Positions 7,915-18,102 of a stretch of 64,000 nucleotides of DNA are shown piece by piece. How positions within the stretch are numbered: position 1 is the first letter of the stretch; the number at the start of each line of letters is the position of its first letter. This stretch comes from Pectobacterium carotovorum (GTDB lineage: Bacteria > Pseudomonadota > Gammaproteobacteria > Enterobacterales > Enterobacteriaceae), in assembly GCF_900129615.1 (NCBI RefSeq), contig NZ_FQWI01000006.1:124001-188000 (forward strand), written 5' to 3'. Below the pieces are notes generated by a model. That model saw only the letters and a program-made list of their open reading frames with translations. It was not told the DNA's origin and made no database searches. The translations under genes and the position numbers were made by a program.

Positions 7915-9762
7915 ATGCCCGCATCGCATCCGGCTTCATCAGGCCGGGAGATTATTGACGCGCTGGCCGCCTACCGTCAGGGATTTTGGGGAATTGGCCT
8001 GTTCAGCGCCATCATCAACCTGCTGATGCTGGCTCCGGCAATTTATATGCTCCAGGTTTATGACCGCGTACTGCCGTCCAGCAGCACCATGACGCTGGCG
8101 ATGCTAACGATCATTATGCTGGGCCTGTTTTTACTGATGGGGTTACTGGAATGGATACGCAGCGCCGTGGTGATCCGCCTCGGTACGCAGATGGACATGC
8201 GCCTGAATCAGCGCATCTACAATGCAGCGTTTGAAAGCAATCTCAAGAATGGAACGGCGGGAGCCGGACAAGCCTTAAACGACCTTACCGCCCTGCGCCA
8301 GTTCGCCACCGGAAACGCGCTGTTCGCCTTCTTTGATGCGCCGTGGTTTCCGGTCTATCTTCTGGTGATCTTCTTACTTCATCCTTGGCTGGGCGTGATG
8401 GCGCTGGCGGGGGCGATCATCCTGATTGTGCTGGCCTGGCTGAATCAAAAACTCACTCGCGAACCCTTGGCCTTAGCCGCACAAAACACCGTTCAAGCGA
8501 CGCAACAGGCTAACGCTAACCTGCGCAACGCTGATGCCATCGAAGCGATGGGAATGCTGCCCGCCATGCGCGAACGCTGGCTGACGCAGCACAAATCTTT
8601 TCTCTATTATCAGAATGTTGCCAGCGAAAAGAGCGCCAACATTACTTCACTGACGAAAAGCACCCGATTGGCGCTTCAGTCGCTGATGCTAGGTCTGGGT
8701 GCACTGCTGGCCGTCAAGGGCGATATCACACCCGGCATGATGATTGCTGGCTCCATTCTGGTGGGTCGCGTACTCAGCCCGATCGATCAGATCATTGGCG
8801 TCTGGAAACAGTGGATGCAGGCGCGTCTCGCCTGGCAGCGTGTCAATCTCTTACTCGATAATCACCCGGCGCGTCCTGCTGGCATGGCGCTGCCCGCACC
8901 TGAAGGCAAACTCCAGGTGGAACAACTCAGCGCCAACGCACCTAGCACGCGTACACCCATACTCGCCAATATCACGTTTGAACTGGCTCCCGGCGATGTA
9001 CTCGGCGTGTTAGGGCCTTCGGGCTCAGGTAAATCCACCCTTGCCCGTCTGTTGGTTGCCGCCATGCCCGCCCTCGGTGGCAAAGTCAGGCTGGACGGCG
9101 CAGACATGCACCAGTGGGACAAAGCCGATTTGGGTCGCTTCGTCGGCTATCTGCCGCAGGATGTTCAGCTTTTCAGCGGGACGATTGCCGAAAACATCGC
9201 CCGCTTCACTCAGCCAGATCCAGAAAAGATCGTTTCCGCTGCCGTCACAGCGGGCGTTCACGAGATGATTCTGCGGCTGCCGCAAGGCTACGATACACTG
9301 CTGGGCGAAGGCGGTGCCGGGCTGTCCGGTGGTCAGAAGCAACGTGTCGCCCTGGCCAGAACCATTTACAACCAGCCGCGCCTAATTGTGATGGACGAAC
9401 CGAATGCCAGCCTGGATGACGACGGCGAGAAAGCCTTATTGGCCGCGATTGCCGCCCAACAGGAAGCCAAAAGCACACAGGTGCTGATCACGCACAAACC
9501 CACACTACTTTCCTGCGCCAACAAGCTGTTAGTCCTACGCGCCGGACAAATCCAGTATTTCGGTGCAACAGAGCAGGTGCTGAAAGAACTACAGCGCGCC
9601 AAGCCCGCCAAGGCTCCTATCGCCACATCACCCAGCGTGAAACCTGCGCCAGTTAAGACAGCCGACGCCGCAAATGCCTTTATCCCAAAGGAACCGAGTT
9701 CAGCCGGGCTAAGTATGGTGTACAGCGCACCGGCGTCTCGCCGCGCCGTACCGGATAAATGA
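7915..9762 (+). CDS. hasD: Type I secretion ABC transporter HasD
   Basis: A 615-residue inner-membrane ABC exporter that powers HasA secretion with HasE and an outer-membrane TolC-type channel. The N-terminal half (about 1-300) carries the membrane helices (IINLLMLAPAIYMLQVYDRVLPS is the family hallmark start). The ATPase follows, with Walker A GPSGSGKST (about 365), the signature LSGGQKQR, and Walker B LIVMDEP. There is no N-terminal C39-type peptidase domain, which fits a substrate with an uncleaved C-terminal signal. The start at 7915 is chosen because AGAAGGA lies 7 bases upstream; the frame stays open 147 bases further 5' but without a ribosome site. It belongs to the PrtD/HasD family. 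The tail after about 560 is Ala/Pro-rich and low complexity. Confidence 0.93.
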   Translation: MPASHPASSGREIIDALAAYRQGFWGIGLFSAIINLLMLAPAIYMLQVYDRVLPSSSTMTLAMLTIIMLGLFLLMGLLEWIRSAVVIRLGTQMDMRLNQRIYNAAFESNLKNGTAGAGQALNDLTALRQFATGNALFAFFDAPWFPVYLLVIFLLHPWLGVMALAGAIILIVLAWLNQKLTREPLALAAQNTVQATQQANANLRNADAIEAMGMLPAMRERWLTQHKSFLYYQNVASEKSANITSLTKSTRLALQSLMLGLGALLAVKGDITPGMMIAGSILVGRVLSPIDQIIGVWKQWMQARLAWQRVNLLLDNHPARPAGMALPAPEGKLQVEQLSANAPSTRTPILANITFELAPGDVLGVLGPSGSGKSTLARLLVAAMPALGGKVRLDGADMHQWDKADLGRFVGYLPQDVQLFSGTIAENIARFTQPDPEKIVSAAVTAGVHEMILRLPQGYDTLLGEGGAGLSGGQKQRVALARTIYNQPRLIVMDEPNASLDDDGEKALLAAIAAQQEAKSTQVLITHKPTLLSCANKLLVLRAGQIQYFGATEQVLKELQRAKPAKAPIATSPSVKPAPVKTADAANAFIPKEPSSAGLSMVYSAPASRRAVPDK

Positions 9763-9826
9763 AATTCAGCCTATTGATAGCAAACGCCTGTCGTCAGAAC
9801 AGCATCACGGAAAGAAGAGGATAACC

Positions 9827-11185
9827 ATGTCCGCGTTACGCGAAGTCACATCACAGCCGACAACGCCCCTCCCTCAGGTGGCGGATAACGTCGCGGCGAT
9901 GCCGTTACACACCGACGCCGGACGCTATTTGAAGTACGGCCTCTGGCTGGTTCTGGCAGGCTTTGGTGGCCTGCTACTCTGGGCCGGCATGGCACCGCTG
10001 GATAAAGGGGTCGCCGTATCCGGCCGAGTCGTCGTTGCAGATAACCGCAAAACCGTGCAGCCCGTCAGTAGCGGACGCATCGCCTCGCTCACCGTACGGG
10101 ATGGCGACCACGTGCAGGCTGGGCAAATCCTTGCCACGCTGGACCAAACGCCCGCTCAGGCGCAACGCGATAATCTCGTCACGCAGCTTCAAGAAGCGCA
10201 CGCGGGCGAAGCACGTCTGCTGGCGGAACGCGACGATCTCAGTACGATCGTTTTCCCTGCTCCCACAGAGCAACACAGCACCGTCACGCAACAAATTCAG
10301 ATCGCCCAGCAGCAGCTCTTCATCAGCCGTCGCGCTGCGCTACAACAGGAACGCGCGGCGATGCAGGCCGCCATCATCGGAGCAAAAGCGCAGTCGCAGG
10401 GATCACAAGCGCTGTTGGCCAGCAGCCAGACGCAATTCCAGATTATCAGCGAACAGCTACGCGGGCTGCGTCCGCTGGCGCAAGAAGGCTATATCGCCCG
10501 TAATCGCCTGCTGGACGTCGAACGGCAGGCCGCCCAGTTAGCGGGCGCGATGGCGCAGGAACGGAATAATCAGATACAGCTCCAGCAGCAGGTCGTCGAG
10601 CTGGAGCAAAAGATCCAGCAGCGCCAGAACGAATATCAGAAAGAGGTGCGCGCCCAGCTCGCCGATACCCAGCGTTCCATTCAGGATCTCACCCAGCGGC
10701 TGAAAACGGCGGAGTATGAACTTCAGCACACGCACATTCGCGCCCCTGCCAGCGGCACGGTAGTCGGGCTGGCGCTGCACACCGAAGGCGGCGTGGTGAA
10801 TAGCGGACAGATGCTGATGGAGATTGTTCCTGATGGCCAACCGTTATTAATTGACGCACAGCTGCCTATCGAACTGGTAGACAGAGTCAGCAACGGGCTA
10901 CCCGTCGAGCTGCTGTTTTCTGCGTTCAACCAAAGCACCACGCCGCGTATTTCCGGCGTTGTCGCGCTGATCGGTGCCGATCAGTTAGTCGAACAACAGA
11001 CGGGAAAACCTTATTACGCCTTACGCATTCACGTCGATGAACAGGGTAAGCAGCAACTCGCCGGGCTGGACGTTCGTCCCGGCATGCCAGTGGAAGCCTT
11101 CATTCGTACCGGTGAACGCTCCCTGCTGAACTACCTGTTCAAACCGCTTTCCGACCGCCTGCATCTGGCGCTGACCGAGGAGTAA
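9827..11185 (+). CDS. hasE: Type I secretion membrane fusion protein HasE
   Basis: A 452-residue periplasmic adaptor that links HasD to the outer-membrane channel. A short cytoplasmic tail is followed by one membrane helix (about 37-57, WLVLAGFGGLLLWAGMAPLD). Next come the first half of a lipoyl domain (VVVADNRKTVQPVSSGRI), a long Gln/Arg-rich coiled-coil hairpin (about 120-300), the second lipoyl half (HIRAPASGTVVGLALHTEGG) and a beta-barrel domain. This is the HlyD/PrtE layout. It starts 64 bp after hasD and ends 2 bp before hasF, so the three are one transcript. AAGAGGATAACC before the ATG gives a good ribosome site. Confidence 0.92.
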   Translation: MSALREVTSQPTTPLPQVADNVAAMPLHTDAGRYLKYGLWLVLAGFGGLLLWAGMAPLDKGVAVSGRVVVADNRKTVQPVSSGRIASLTVRDGDHVQAGQILATLDQTPAQAQRDNLVTQLQEAHAGEARLLAERDDLSTIVFPAPTEQHSTVTQQIQIAQQQLFISRRAALQQERAAMQAAIIGAKAQSQGSQALLASSQTQFQIISEQLRGLRPLAQEGYIARNRLLDVERQAAQLAGAMAQERNNQIQLQQQVVELEQKIQQRQNEYQKEVRAQLADTQRSIQDLTQRLKTAEYELQHTHIRAPASGTVVGLALHTEGGVVNSGQMLMEIVPDGQPLLIDAQLPIELVDRVSNGLPVELLFSAFNQSTTPRISGVVALIGADQLVEQQTGKPYYALRIHVDEQGKQQLAGLDVRPGMPVEAFIRTGERSLLNYLFKPLSDRLHLALTEE

Positions 11186-11187
11186 TC

Positions 11188-12543
11188 ATGCTGCGCTTTT
11201 CATCCGTTTATCGCGCGGCGATCCGCTCCAGCTATGCCATCCCGCTTTTTCTCACGCTGATCTACAGCGCACCGAGTCAGGCACTGGGATTAATGGAAGC
11301 CTGGCAGCAGGCGCTGACGCACGATCCGGCTTTTCAGGCCGCCGTGCATGCGCGTAATGCCGACAGCGAAGAGAAAAACATCGGGCGCGCCGGGCTGCTG
11401 CCAAAAGTCACCTATGACTACAGCCAGTCCCGTAACGATTCCACGGTGACGGCGGGTGGTCAGCAGTCGGAGCGGGATTACACCAGCCGCGCTTCCAGCT
11501 TTTCCCTGCAACAGCCGTTGATCGACTACGCGGCGTGGTCGCGCTATCAACAGGGTGAAGCCAGCGCCGTGCTGGCAGATGAACAACTGCGCGATGCCAG
11601 CCAGCAACTGCTGGTGCGCTTGTTTCAGGCCTACACCAACGTGCTGTTTAGCCGTGAGCAGATCGCCTTGGTTCAGGCACAGCAGCGCGCTTATCGCGAG
11701 CAATATCAACTAAATCAGCGCCTCTTCCAGCAGGGAGAAGGCACTCGCACCGATATGCTGGAAACCGAAGCGCGCGTCAACCTGACGGAAGCGCAGCTTA
11801 TCGAAGCACAGGACAATTTGGATATCAGCCTGCGTGAACTGGAAACGCTACTGGGGATGCCCGTTGGCGTGGATCAGCTTGCGGAGTTAACGCCACGCTT
11901 TACGCCGCAGGCGCTTCAGCCTGCGGGCTATCAGCACTGGCAATCGCTGGCGCTCCGCCACAACGCGCAGCTATTGGCGCTAAACCAATCGCTGGACGTG
12001 GCGAAATACGGCATTGAGCGTAACCGGGCGGGTCACTTGCCGCAGGTCACGCTGGTCGCCAGCACGCGCAATACGCAGTCGGATACCGAAAACAGCTACA
12101 ACCAGAAATACGATACGCGGTCGATTGGTATCCGCGTCAGCGTACCGATTTTTGCGGGCGGCGGTGTCTCTGCCGCGACGCGTCAGGCACAAGAGCGCTA
12201 TCAGCAAACCGCGCGGGAAAAGGACGAACAGACGGCGACAATCCAGACGGAATTGCGTCGCCAGTTTAATCTGGTCACCAGCAGTCAGGCGAAAATTCGC
12301 GCCTATGAGCTGACGGAAAAGTCGGCGCTGGCGCTGGTCACCGCCACACAGAAGAGCGTTCAAGGCGGGGAGCGCGTGAATCTTGACGTGCTGAATGCCG
12401 AACAGCAGCTCTACGGCGCACGGCGCGATCTGACCGAAGCGCGTTATACCTGGCTGACGGCCTGGCTACAGCTGCGGTACTACGCCGGTACGCTCGATGA
12501 ACAGACGCTGCGTCAGCTCGCGACCTATTTCGTACACCTCTAA
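11188..12543 (+). CDS. hasF: TolC-family outer-membrane channel HasF
   Basis: A 451-residue outer-membrane efflux/secretion channel of the TolC/PrtF type, the exit duct for HasA. It has a signal peptide (about 1-33, ending SQALG), two repeated OEP halves rich in Gln, Glu and Ala, and landmarks such as LLPKVTYDYSQSRND (about 70), FQQGEGTRTDMLETEARV (about 182) and VSVPIFAGGG (about 312). It follows hasE by 2 bp. In Serratia the has operon uses a distant TolC-like protein and ends with hasB; here a dedicated channel replaces that arrangement and no hasB/TonB-like gene is present. Confidence 0.9.
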   Translation: MLRFSSVYRAAIRSSYAIPLFLTLIYSAPSQALGLMEAWQQALTHDPAFQAAVHARNADSEEKNIGRAGLLPKVTYDYSQSRNDSTVTAGGQQSERDYTSRASSFSLQQPLIDYAAWSRYQQGEASAVLADEQLRDASQQLLVRLFQAYTNVLFSREQIALVQAQQRAYREQYQLNQRLFQQGEGTRTDMLETEARVNLTEAQLIEAQDNLDISLRELETLLGMPVGVDQLAELTPRFTPQALQPAGYQHWQSLALRHNAQLLALNQSLDVAKYGIERNRAGHLPQVTLVASTRNTQSDTENSYNQKYDTRSIGIRVSVPIFAGGGVSAATRQAQERYQQTAREKDEQTATIQTELRRQFNLVTSSQAKIRAYELTEKSALALVTATQKSVQGGERVNLDVLNAEQQLYGARRDLTEARYTWLTAWLQLRYYAGTLDEQTLRQLATYFVHL

Positions 12544-13147
12544 AAACGTGAATTCAGAACACAAACGCTGATGTGCGGCTATATCCTATTTAGGAAGGAA
12601 AATAAGCCGCATCCGGATATTCTAAAATATTTATAAAAAATTTATATTAATAACCAATCACACTATAAAAAGTGTCCCTCTTCGCACCCGATGTAAAAAC
12701 AACAGTAAACCCGTCAGCTATATTTCTGACGTGAATAACGACAGCATGGCGACCCTTTTTATTTTTCGGCCATACCTCGGCGGTCTGACGTTGACTTCAT
12801 TACCAAAAAGGGATTCATTTTATTATTTTTAAACTAATCATTTAAAAACAATACAATATGCACAAATACCTCGTTGGAGGTAGAAAAAGAGGCGTTAGGG
12901 TATGGTTTTTTGCGGTTAACGTTAACGAGAATAAAAAGTAAAAGAACACAAAGCACAACAAAATAAGAACAAGAATTTAATCAGTTTTGAAAATCGCCTG
13001 TTATTCATTAACAACCACCTCGAGAGACATGCGCTCGAATCATTAATAAATTAAAATTACACTTAAAAAACTAAATAAATCAAAAATACGCAATTATTGA
13101 GAGCGAGATCTTTTATTTTCAGGAAATAGCGCAAAGATAAAAATTAA
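12544..13147. other. AT-rich intergenic region between hasF and dcuB
   Basis: About 600 bp of low-GC DNA without a convincing gene on either strand. No strong hairpin with a T-run was seen directly after hasF. The dcuB control region starts near 13148. Confidence 0.5.
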
Positions 13148-13190
13148 TAGATTTAGATCAAGAAAATAAATAACAACCCGTCCATATAGT
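13148..13190 (+). promoter_or_regulatory. FNR-type promoter of dcuB
   Basis: TAGAT-N4-ATCAA at 13148-13161 matches the FNR consensus TTGAT-N4-ATCAA except for one base. TATAGT at 13185-13190 is a good -10 box. If transcription starts near 13196, the FNR site is centred at about -41.5, the class II activating position. dcuB is FNR-activated in E. coli, so the arrangement is consistent. No experimental start is known here. Confidence 0.65.
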
Positions 13191-13241
13191 AGCCGCAGTA
13201 AAAAACTCACTTATTTTAATTCTAACTAATCAGTTCATTAC

Positions 13242-13367
<126 letters not shown>

Positions 13368-13390
13368 TTGAGCAATGTAATGGGGCTACT

Positions 13391-14731
13391 ATGGATTTCA
13401 TCATTCAATTAGTCATTGTCCTGATCTGCCTTTTTTACGGGGCAAGAAAAGGCGGGATCGCGCTGGGTTTATTAGGCGGGATTGGACTTGTTATTCTGGT
13501 CTTTATTTTTAAACTACAACCGGGTAAACCGCCCGTTGACGTCATGCTGGTCATCATCGCCGTGGTGGCTGCATCGGCAACGCTTCAGGCATCGGGCGGG
13601 CTGGATGTCATGCTACAAATCGCGGAACGTATGCTGCGACGTAACCCGAAATACGTTTCGATTATCGCGCCGTTTGTTACCTGTATTCTGACTATCCTGT
13701 GCGGTACAGGCCACGTGGTGTATACCATTCTGCCGATTATTTATGATGTCGCCATCAAGAATAATATCCGTCCTGAAAGACCGATGGCCGCCAGCTCGAT
13801 CGGCGCTCAGATGGGGATTATCGCCAGTCCGGTCTCTGTTGCGGTGGTGTCGCTGGTTGCCATGTTGGCTAATTTCACCTTCCAGGGCAAACATCTGGGA
13901 TTCCTCGATCTGCTATCTATTACCATTCCTTCTACCCTGCTGGGTATTCTGGCGATTGGGATTTTCAGCTGGTTCCGTGGCAAGGATCTGGACAAGGATG
14001 AAGACTTTCAGACATTCATCGCCGATCCAGAAAACAAACAGTATGTATATGGCGATACGGCCACGCTGCTGGACAGAAAACTGCCGCGCAGTAACTGGGT
14101 TGCCATGTGGATCTTTCTGGCAACCATCGCTGCGGTAGCGATTCTGGGTGCCGTTGAAGAACTGCGTCCAGTCTTTGCTGGTAAGCCGCTGTCGATGGTG
14201 CTGGTCATCCAGATGTTTATGCTGCTTTCCGGCGCCATCATCATTATCGCGACCAAAACCAATCCATCATCAATATCGAAGAATGAAGTGTTCCGTTCGG
14301 GGATGATTGCCATCGTCGCGGTATACGGTATCGCCTGGATGGCGGAAACCATGTTCGGCGCGCATCTGGAAGAGATCAAAAGCACACTCGGCTCAATGGT
14401 GAAGGTCTACCCGTGGGCTTACGCCATTATCCTGCTGATTGTGTCCAAGTTCGTTAACTCGCAGGCGGCGGCGCTGGCGGCGATTGTGCCCGTTGCGCTA
14501 GCTATCGGGGTGGATCCGGCGTATATCGTGGCGTCTGCGCCAGCCTGTTATGGTTACTACATTCTGCCGACCTACCCAAGCGATCTAGCGGCTATCCAGT
14601 TTGACCGTTCCGGTACCACCAAAATCGGCCGTTTCGTTATCAACCACAGCTTCATTCTGCCGGGCCTGATCGGCGTGAGCACATCCTGCGTCTTTGGCTG
14701 GGTGTTCGCTGCAATGTACGGCTTCCTGTAA
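13391..14731 (+). CDS. dcuB: Anaerobic C4-dicarboxylate transporter DcuB
   Basis: A 446-residue inner-membrane antiporter that exchanges fumarate, malate or aspartate for succinate during fumarate respiration. It follows E. coli DcuB almost residue for residue, for example [19 protein letters not shown] at the N-terminus, [19 protein letters not shown] near 136 and [20 protein letters not shown] near 400. DcuA is clearly more distant. The frame is open upstream into the ERIC, but the ATG at 13391 gives the N-terminus of the family and is preferred. An FNR-type promoter lies about 200 bp upstream. A bidirectional terminator follows. Confidence 0.95.
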   Translation: MDFIIQLVIVLICLFYGARKGGIALGLLGGIGLVILVFIFKLQPGKPPVDVMLVIIAVVAASATLQASGGLDVMLQIAERMLRRNPKYVSIIAPFVTCILTILCGTGHVVYTILPIIYDVAIKNNIRPERPMAASSIGAQMGIIASPVSVAVVSLVAMLANFTFQGKHLGFLDLLSITIPSTLLGILAIGIFSWFRGKDLDKDEDFQTFIADPENKQYVYGDTATLLDRKLPRSNWVAMWIFLATIAAVAILGAVEELRPVFAGKPLSMVLVIQMFMLLSGAIIIIATKTNPSSISKNEVFRSGMIAIVAVYGIAWMAETMFGAHLEEIKSTLGSMVKVYPWAYAIILLIVSKFVNSQAAALAAIVPVALAIGVDPAYIVASAPACYGYYILPTYPSDLAAIQFDRSGTTKIGRFVINHSFILPGLIGVSTSCVFGWVFAAMYGFL

Positions 14732-14748
14732 TTCGGTTATCTCTACCT

Positions 14749-14783
14749 AAAAGCTGCCCAATAATGGGCGGCTTTTATTTTTG
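14749..14783 (+). terminator. Terminator between dcuB and the racemase gene
   Basis: Arms AAAAGC-GCCCA and TGGGC-GCTTTT with an ATAA loop, followed by ATTTTT. It lies between convergent genes and overlaps the stop of the minus-strand racemase gene, so it probably serves both. Confidence 0.85.
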
Positions 14784-15491
14784 TTGCCAGATACGAACGC
14801 AGGCCTGCGCCAGCGTACGTGTCGGATCGATACTGATGTCCCGCCAGCGTGACGACACCGCCTCCAGCGCAGGCGGGATTTCCGTGCAGGCCAGCACCAG
14901 ACGTTCTGCTCCCCGTTCAACCAGTTGTGCCGCTAACTGATCCAGCAAACGTCCACCATGTTGTAGCTCGCCACGCTTTACCGCATAGCACCCCGGTACG
15001 AAGAGCGTTGTCATTTCCTGTTCACTCGGCACCACGGTTTCCGCACCTAACTGCGTAGCAAAACGCTGCTGATACCATCCTGCATTGAGCGTCCCGTGAG
15101 TCGCAATCAGCCCGATTTTACGCGGTGATGCCTTTGCCTTATCTACCTGTGTCAGCGCGTGCAGCGTGGCATCGGCAATATGCAGCAGCGGTGCATCACT
15201 GGCCTCCGTCAACGCGTCAAACCAGTGGTGCGCCGTATTACACGGCACCACAATATGGCTGACCGACAGGCGATTAAGCTGCCGGATAACGTGCAACAGC
15301 GTCGGCAGCGGCGATTCACCGGTACCTGCCAGCGCCTGTTGGCGATCGGGAATCTGCGGTACGTTCCAGGCCACCACCGGCACATGATCCTGATCGCGAC
15401 TGGCGGGCGTTTCTTCAACAATTTTATGCAACAGATCGACCGTCGCCAACGGCCCCATCCCGCCCAGCACGCCAATCAGTGGCGTACTCAT
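14775..15491 (-). CDS. Aspartate/glutamate/hydantoin racemase family protein
   Basis: A 238-residue cytoplasmic PLP-independent amino-acid racemase. The N-terminal [14 protein letters not shown] motif and the two catalytic cysteines are present: Cys84 in [10 protein letters not shown] and Cys202 in ACTEIPP. Its start codon overlaps the stop of the cuyA-like gene by 4 bases (ATGA), so the two are translationally coupled. That context suggests a sulfur-containing substrate, such as D/L-cysteate or D/L-cysteine, in addition to or instead of aspartate. It is the last gene of a minus-strand operon with a Tau/Ssu-type transporter. A paralogue of equal length lies at 50765-51481. Substrate is inferred, not shown. 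Confidence 0.85.
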   Translation of the reverse strand: MSTPLIGVLGGMGPLATVDLLHKIVEETPASRDQDHVPVVAWNVPQIPDRQQALAGTGESPLPTLLHVIRQLNRLSVSHIVVPCNTAHHWFDALTEASDAPLLHIADATLHALTQVDKAKASPRKIGLIATHGTLNAGWYQQRFATQLGAETVVPSEQEMTTLFVPGCYAVKRGELQHGGRLLDQLAAQLVERGAERLVLACTEIPPALEAVSSRWRDISIDPTRTLAQACVRIWQQK

Positions 15492-16501
15492 TGCGCGGCC
15501 GTTTGTTCGAACAGTTGACGGTAGCCAAACAACCCCGCCGAACCGCCGGTATGAATGAAAACAATGTTTTCATCGGCGCGAAAATGCCCTTGGCGAATCA
15601 AATCGATCAGCCCCGCCATTCCTTTGCCGGAATAGACCGGATCGAGCAAAATCCCCTCCAGCTGTGCCAATAGCCTGAGCGCTTCCAGCGTTCCTTCGGT
15701 TGGAATACCGTACCCTTTGCCGACATAGTCGCTGTTCACCTGCACCGCGCTGCGCGGCAGTGCGCCTGGAATCCCCAGCAGCTGCCAGGTACGCTGCGCT
15801 AACGCGTAAACATTCTCTTCCTGCTTCGCTTTCGGCGCTCTGACGCTGATGCCTAATAGTGGAATCTGGCTGTTTGTCGCCACCAGCCCGGTCACCAATC
15901 CTGCCTGCGTGCCGGTACTGCCCGTCGCGTGAACAATATGATCGATACGCAGACGCTGCTGGCTGGACTGAAATAACAGCTCTTCCGCACAGGCAACATA
16001 GCCCAACGCGCCTACCGGGCTGGAGCCGCCGCCGGGGATGACATAAGGCTTCAATCCTTCTTTACGCTGTGATTCCGCTAACGTTTCCATCGCCTGCTGC
16101 ATATCCGTACCCGCGGGCAGATGATCGATAATTTCGCCGCCAAGCAGGTTATCCAGCAGCACGTTACCGGAGCGCTGGTAGTCTTCACCGTAGTCCTCCA
16201 CGCGCTTTTCCAGCAGCACCTTGGTTTTCAAACCCAGCTTTGCCGCCGCCGCAATGGTTTGTCGCACATGGTTAGACTGCGTCGCGCCCTGCGTGATGAT
16301 GACATCCGCGCCCTGCTGCTGCGCATCGGCAAGCAGGAACTCCAGCTTGCGGGTTTTATTGCCGCCGGTCGCCAGCCCCGTGGCGTCGTCACGTTTGATG
16401 TAAATCGTCGGACCGCCCAGATAGGCAGACAGGTTCGGTAACGCCTCCAGCGGCGTGGGAAAATGGCCCAGTGATAAACGGGGGAATCGAGCAAGGTGCA
16501 T
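15488..16501 (-). CDS. cuyA: L-cysteate sulfo-lyase / D-cysteine desulfhydrase family
   Basis: A 337-residue PLP enzyme of the ACC deaminase/D-cysteine desulfhydrase family. The PLP lysine is Lys49 in [10 protein letters not shown]. The sequence looks closer to L-cysteate sulfo-lyase (CuyA), which makes pyruvate, sulfite and ammonia from cysteate, than to E. coli DcyD. CuyA-like marks are the MHLARFPR start, [40 protein letters not shown] and [11 protein letters not shown]. It lies between a Tau/Ssu-type ABC transporter and a coupled racemase gene, without a TauD or SsuD monooxygenase, which fits a lyase route for desulfonation. The alternative is D-cysteine desulfhydrase activity. Family is certain; the exact substrate is inferred. 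Confidence 0.75.
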   Translation of the reverse strand: MHLARFPRLSLGHFPTPLEALPNLSAYLGGPTIYIKRDDATGLATGGNKTRKLEFLLADAQQQGADVIITQGATQSNHVRQTIAAAAKLGLKTKVLLEKRVEDYGEDYQRSGNVLLDNLLGGEIIDHLPAGTDMQQAMETLAESQRKEGLKPYVIPGGGSSPVGALGYVACAEELLFQSSQQRLRIDHIVHATGSTGTQAGLVTGLVATNSQIPLLGISVRAPKAKQEENVYALAQRTWQLLGIPGALPRSAVQVNSDYVGKGYGIPTEGTLEALRLLAQLEGILLDPVYSGKGMAGLIDLIRQGHFRADENIVFIHTGGSAGLFGYRQLFEQTAAQ

Positions 16502-16522
16502 AATATTCTCCTGAAATACGGA

Positions 16523-17326
16523 TTACAGATTGAGGTGACGACGCGCTTCTTCACGAACGCGATGTAAAATACGCTGCTTCAGTGCGGCGTAGTCAGGATG
16601 CTGTGCCAAGGTTTCGATTTCTCTCTCGCGGCCAAACGGCAGCGGGATCGTCTCCGCAATACGACCGGGACGTGCGGACATCACCAGTACCCGGTCGGCT
16701 AAGAACAGCGCTTCGTCCACGTCATGCGTGACAAATAACAGCGTGGTGCCGGTTTTCTGCCAGGCAGATAGCAGCAGTTCCTGCATCATCAAACGGGTTT
16801 GTGCATCCAACGCACCAAACGGTTCGTCCATCAGCAGCACCTCGGGGTTAGGCAGCCAGGCGCGCGCCAGCGCCACCCGCTGTTTCATTCCGCCAGAGAG
16901 CTGCCAGGGATAGTGCTGCTGGAACCCTTCCAGCCCAACCAGCGCCAGATAGTTTTCCGCGTCACGCTGAAGTTGGGCTTTATTCGCTCCCTGCATCCGT
17001 GGGCCAAACGTCACGTTTTCCAGCACGGTGAGCCACGGGAATAAATTGGCCTGCTGAAATACCATGCCGCGCAAGGGCCCCGGACGACGAACAGGCTCCC
17101 CACCGCACAGCACGCGCCCCTTATCGGCGGATTCAAAACCAGCAATCATGTTGAGAATGGTCGATTTGCCGCAGCCGGAAGGGCCCAGCAACACCACGAA
17201 TTCGCCTTTAGCAATCTGGAGAGAAACGTCATCCAGCACCGTGAGAGAACCGCTTTTTGACGGAAACGTGAGGCTAACGCGCTCAACAACAATGTGTGGC
17301 GCATCAGGCTGAGAATGTTCGGTCAT
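16523..17326 (-). CDS. Sulfonate-type ABC transporter ATPase (TauB/SsuB-like)
   Basis: A 267-residue ATPase subunit of an ABC importer. It shows Walker A GPSGCGKST, the signature [14 protein letters not shown], Walker B VLLMDEPFGALD and a switch His in VTHDVDE. The GMVFQQANLFPWLTV Q-loop is typical of the nitrate/sulfonate/taurine group. The start used here overlaps the permease stop by 4 bases (ATGA); a longer frame upstream lies inside the permease gene. It is the fourth gene of the six-gene minus-strand operon. The substrate is most likely a small sulfonate, judged from the family and the adjacent lyase gene. Confidence 0.9.
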   Translation of the reverse strand: MTEHSQPDAPHIVVERVSLTFPSKSGSLTVLDDVSLQIAKGEFVVLLGPSGCGKSTILNMIAGFESADKGRVLCGGEPVRRPGPLRGMVFQQANLFPWLTVLENVTFGPRMQGANKAQLQRDAENYLALVGLEGFQQHYPWQLSGGMKQRVALARAWLPNPEVLLMDEPFGALDAQTRLMMQELLLSAWQKTGTTLLFVTHDVDEALFLADRVLVMSARPGRIAETIPLPFGREREIETLAQHPDYAALKQRILHRVREEARRHLNL

Positions 17327-18096
17327 GATGATTTCCCCGCCCACGGCACGAAGACTCGCTGTGCACCGACCAACAGGAGATCGAGCGCATAGCCAATGCC
17401 GCCTAATAATAAGATGCCCAACATCACAATATCGGTGCGCAGGTAGGCGCTGGCATTCATCACCATCCAGCCGATGCCCGAAGTGGCAGCGACCATTTCC
17501 GCCGCAATCAGGGATGTCCAACCGATACCGATAGCCAGCCGCACTGTGGTAAACAGCTCCGGCAGCGTATCGGGCAACACGACATGGAAAAAAATCTGTC
17601 GACGACTGGCCCCGAGCGTTTGTGCGACGCGGATACGGGAACGTTCCACGCGCTCAACGGCGGCACAGGCACCAACCACGACGCTGAGAAAAGTCGCGAT
17701 AAAGATCAGGAAGAACTTGGATGCCTCACCAATTCCCAGCCAGACCACCGCCAGCGGGATGAGTGCGATTTTAGGCAACGGCCGTAGAAACTGAACGAAA
17801 GGATTAAAAACGGCAGCAATCGGAGGCGATAGCCCCATCAACAGGCCAAGCGGGACACCAAGGATAATCGCGACACTGAAGGCGCTCAGCGCCCGAGCGA
17901 CGCTGACGGCAATATGTTCCCATAGCGATACTTGCCGATAGCCGTCCTGCGCCAACTCTCCGGCGGTCAAGATGATATCCGACAGCGGCGGTAGCAGCAG
18001 CGGATCCACCCACTGCTGCGCTCCCGCCCACTGCCACAAGGCGAGCACCGCCGCCACGGACGCGATGCTCAATAACACATAAGACGTTCTTTTCAC
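17323..18096 (-). CDS. Sulfonate-type ABC transporter permease (TauC/SsuC-like)
   Basis: A 257-residue inner-membrane permease with about six helices and a BPD/EAA-type loop (RIRVAQTLGASRRQIFFHVVLP). The start codon is GTG, 6 bp after the upstream binding-protein gene, with AAAGGGA upstream. The MGLSPPIAAVFNPFVQFLRPLP segment is characteristic of SsuC/TauC permeases. It forms the channel with two copies of the adjacent ATPase. Confidence 0.9.
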   Translation of the reverse strand: MKRTSYVLLSIASVAAVLALWQWAGAQQWVDPLLLPPLSDIILTAGELAQDGYRQVSLWEHIAVSVARALSAFSVAIILGVPLGLLMGLSPPIAAVFNPFVQFLRPLPKIALIPLAVVWLGIGEASKFFLIFIATFLSVVVGACAAVERVERSRIRVAQTLGASRRQIFFHVVLPDTLPELFTTVRLAIGIGWTSLIAAEMVAATSGIGWMVMNASAYLRTDIVMLGILLLGGIGYALDLLLVGAQRVFVPWAGKSS

Positions 18097-18102
18097 GACC
18101 CG

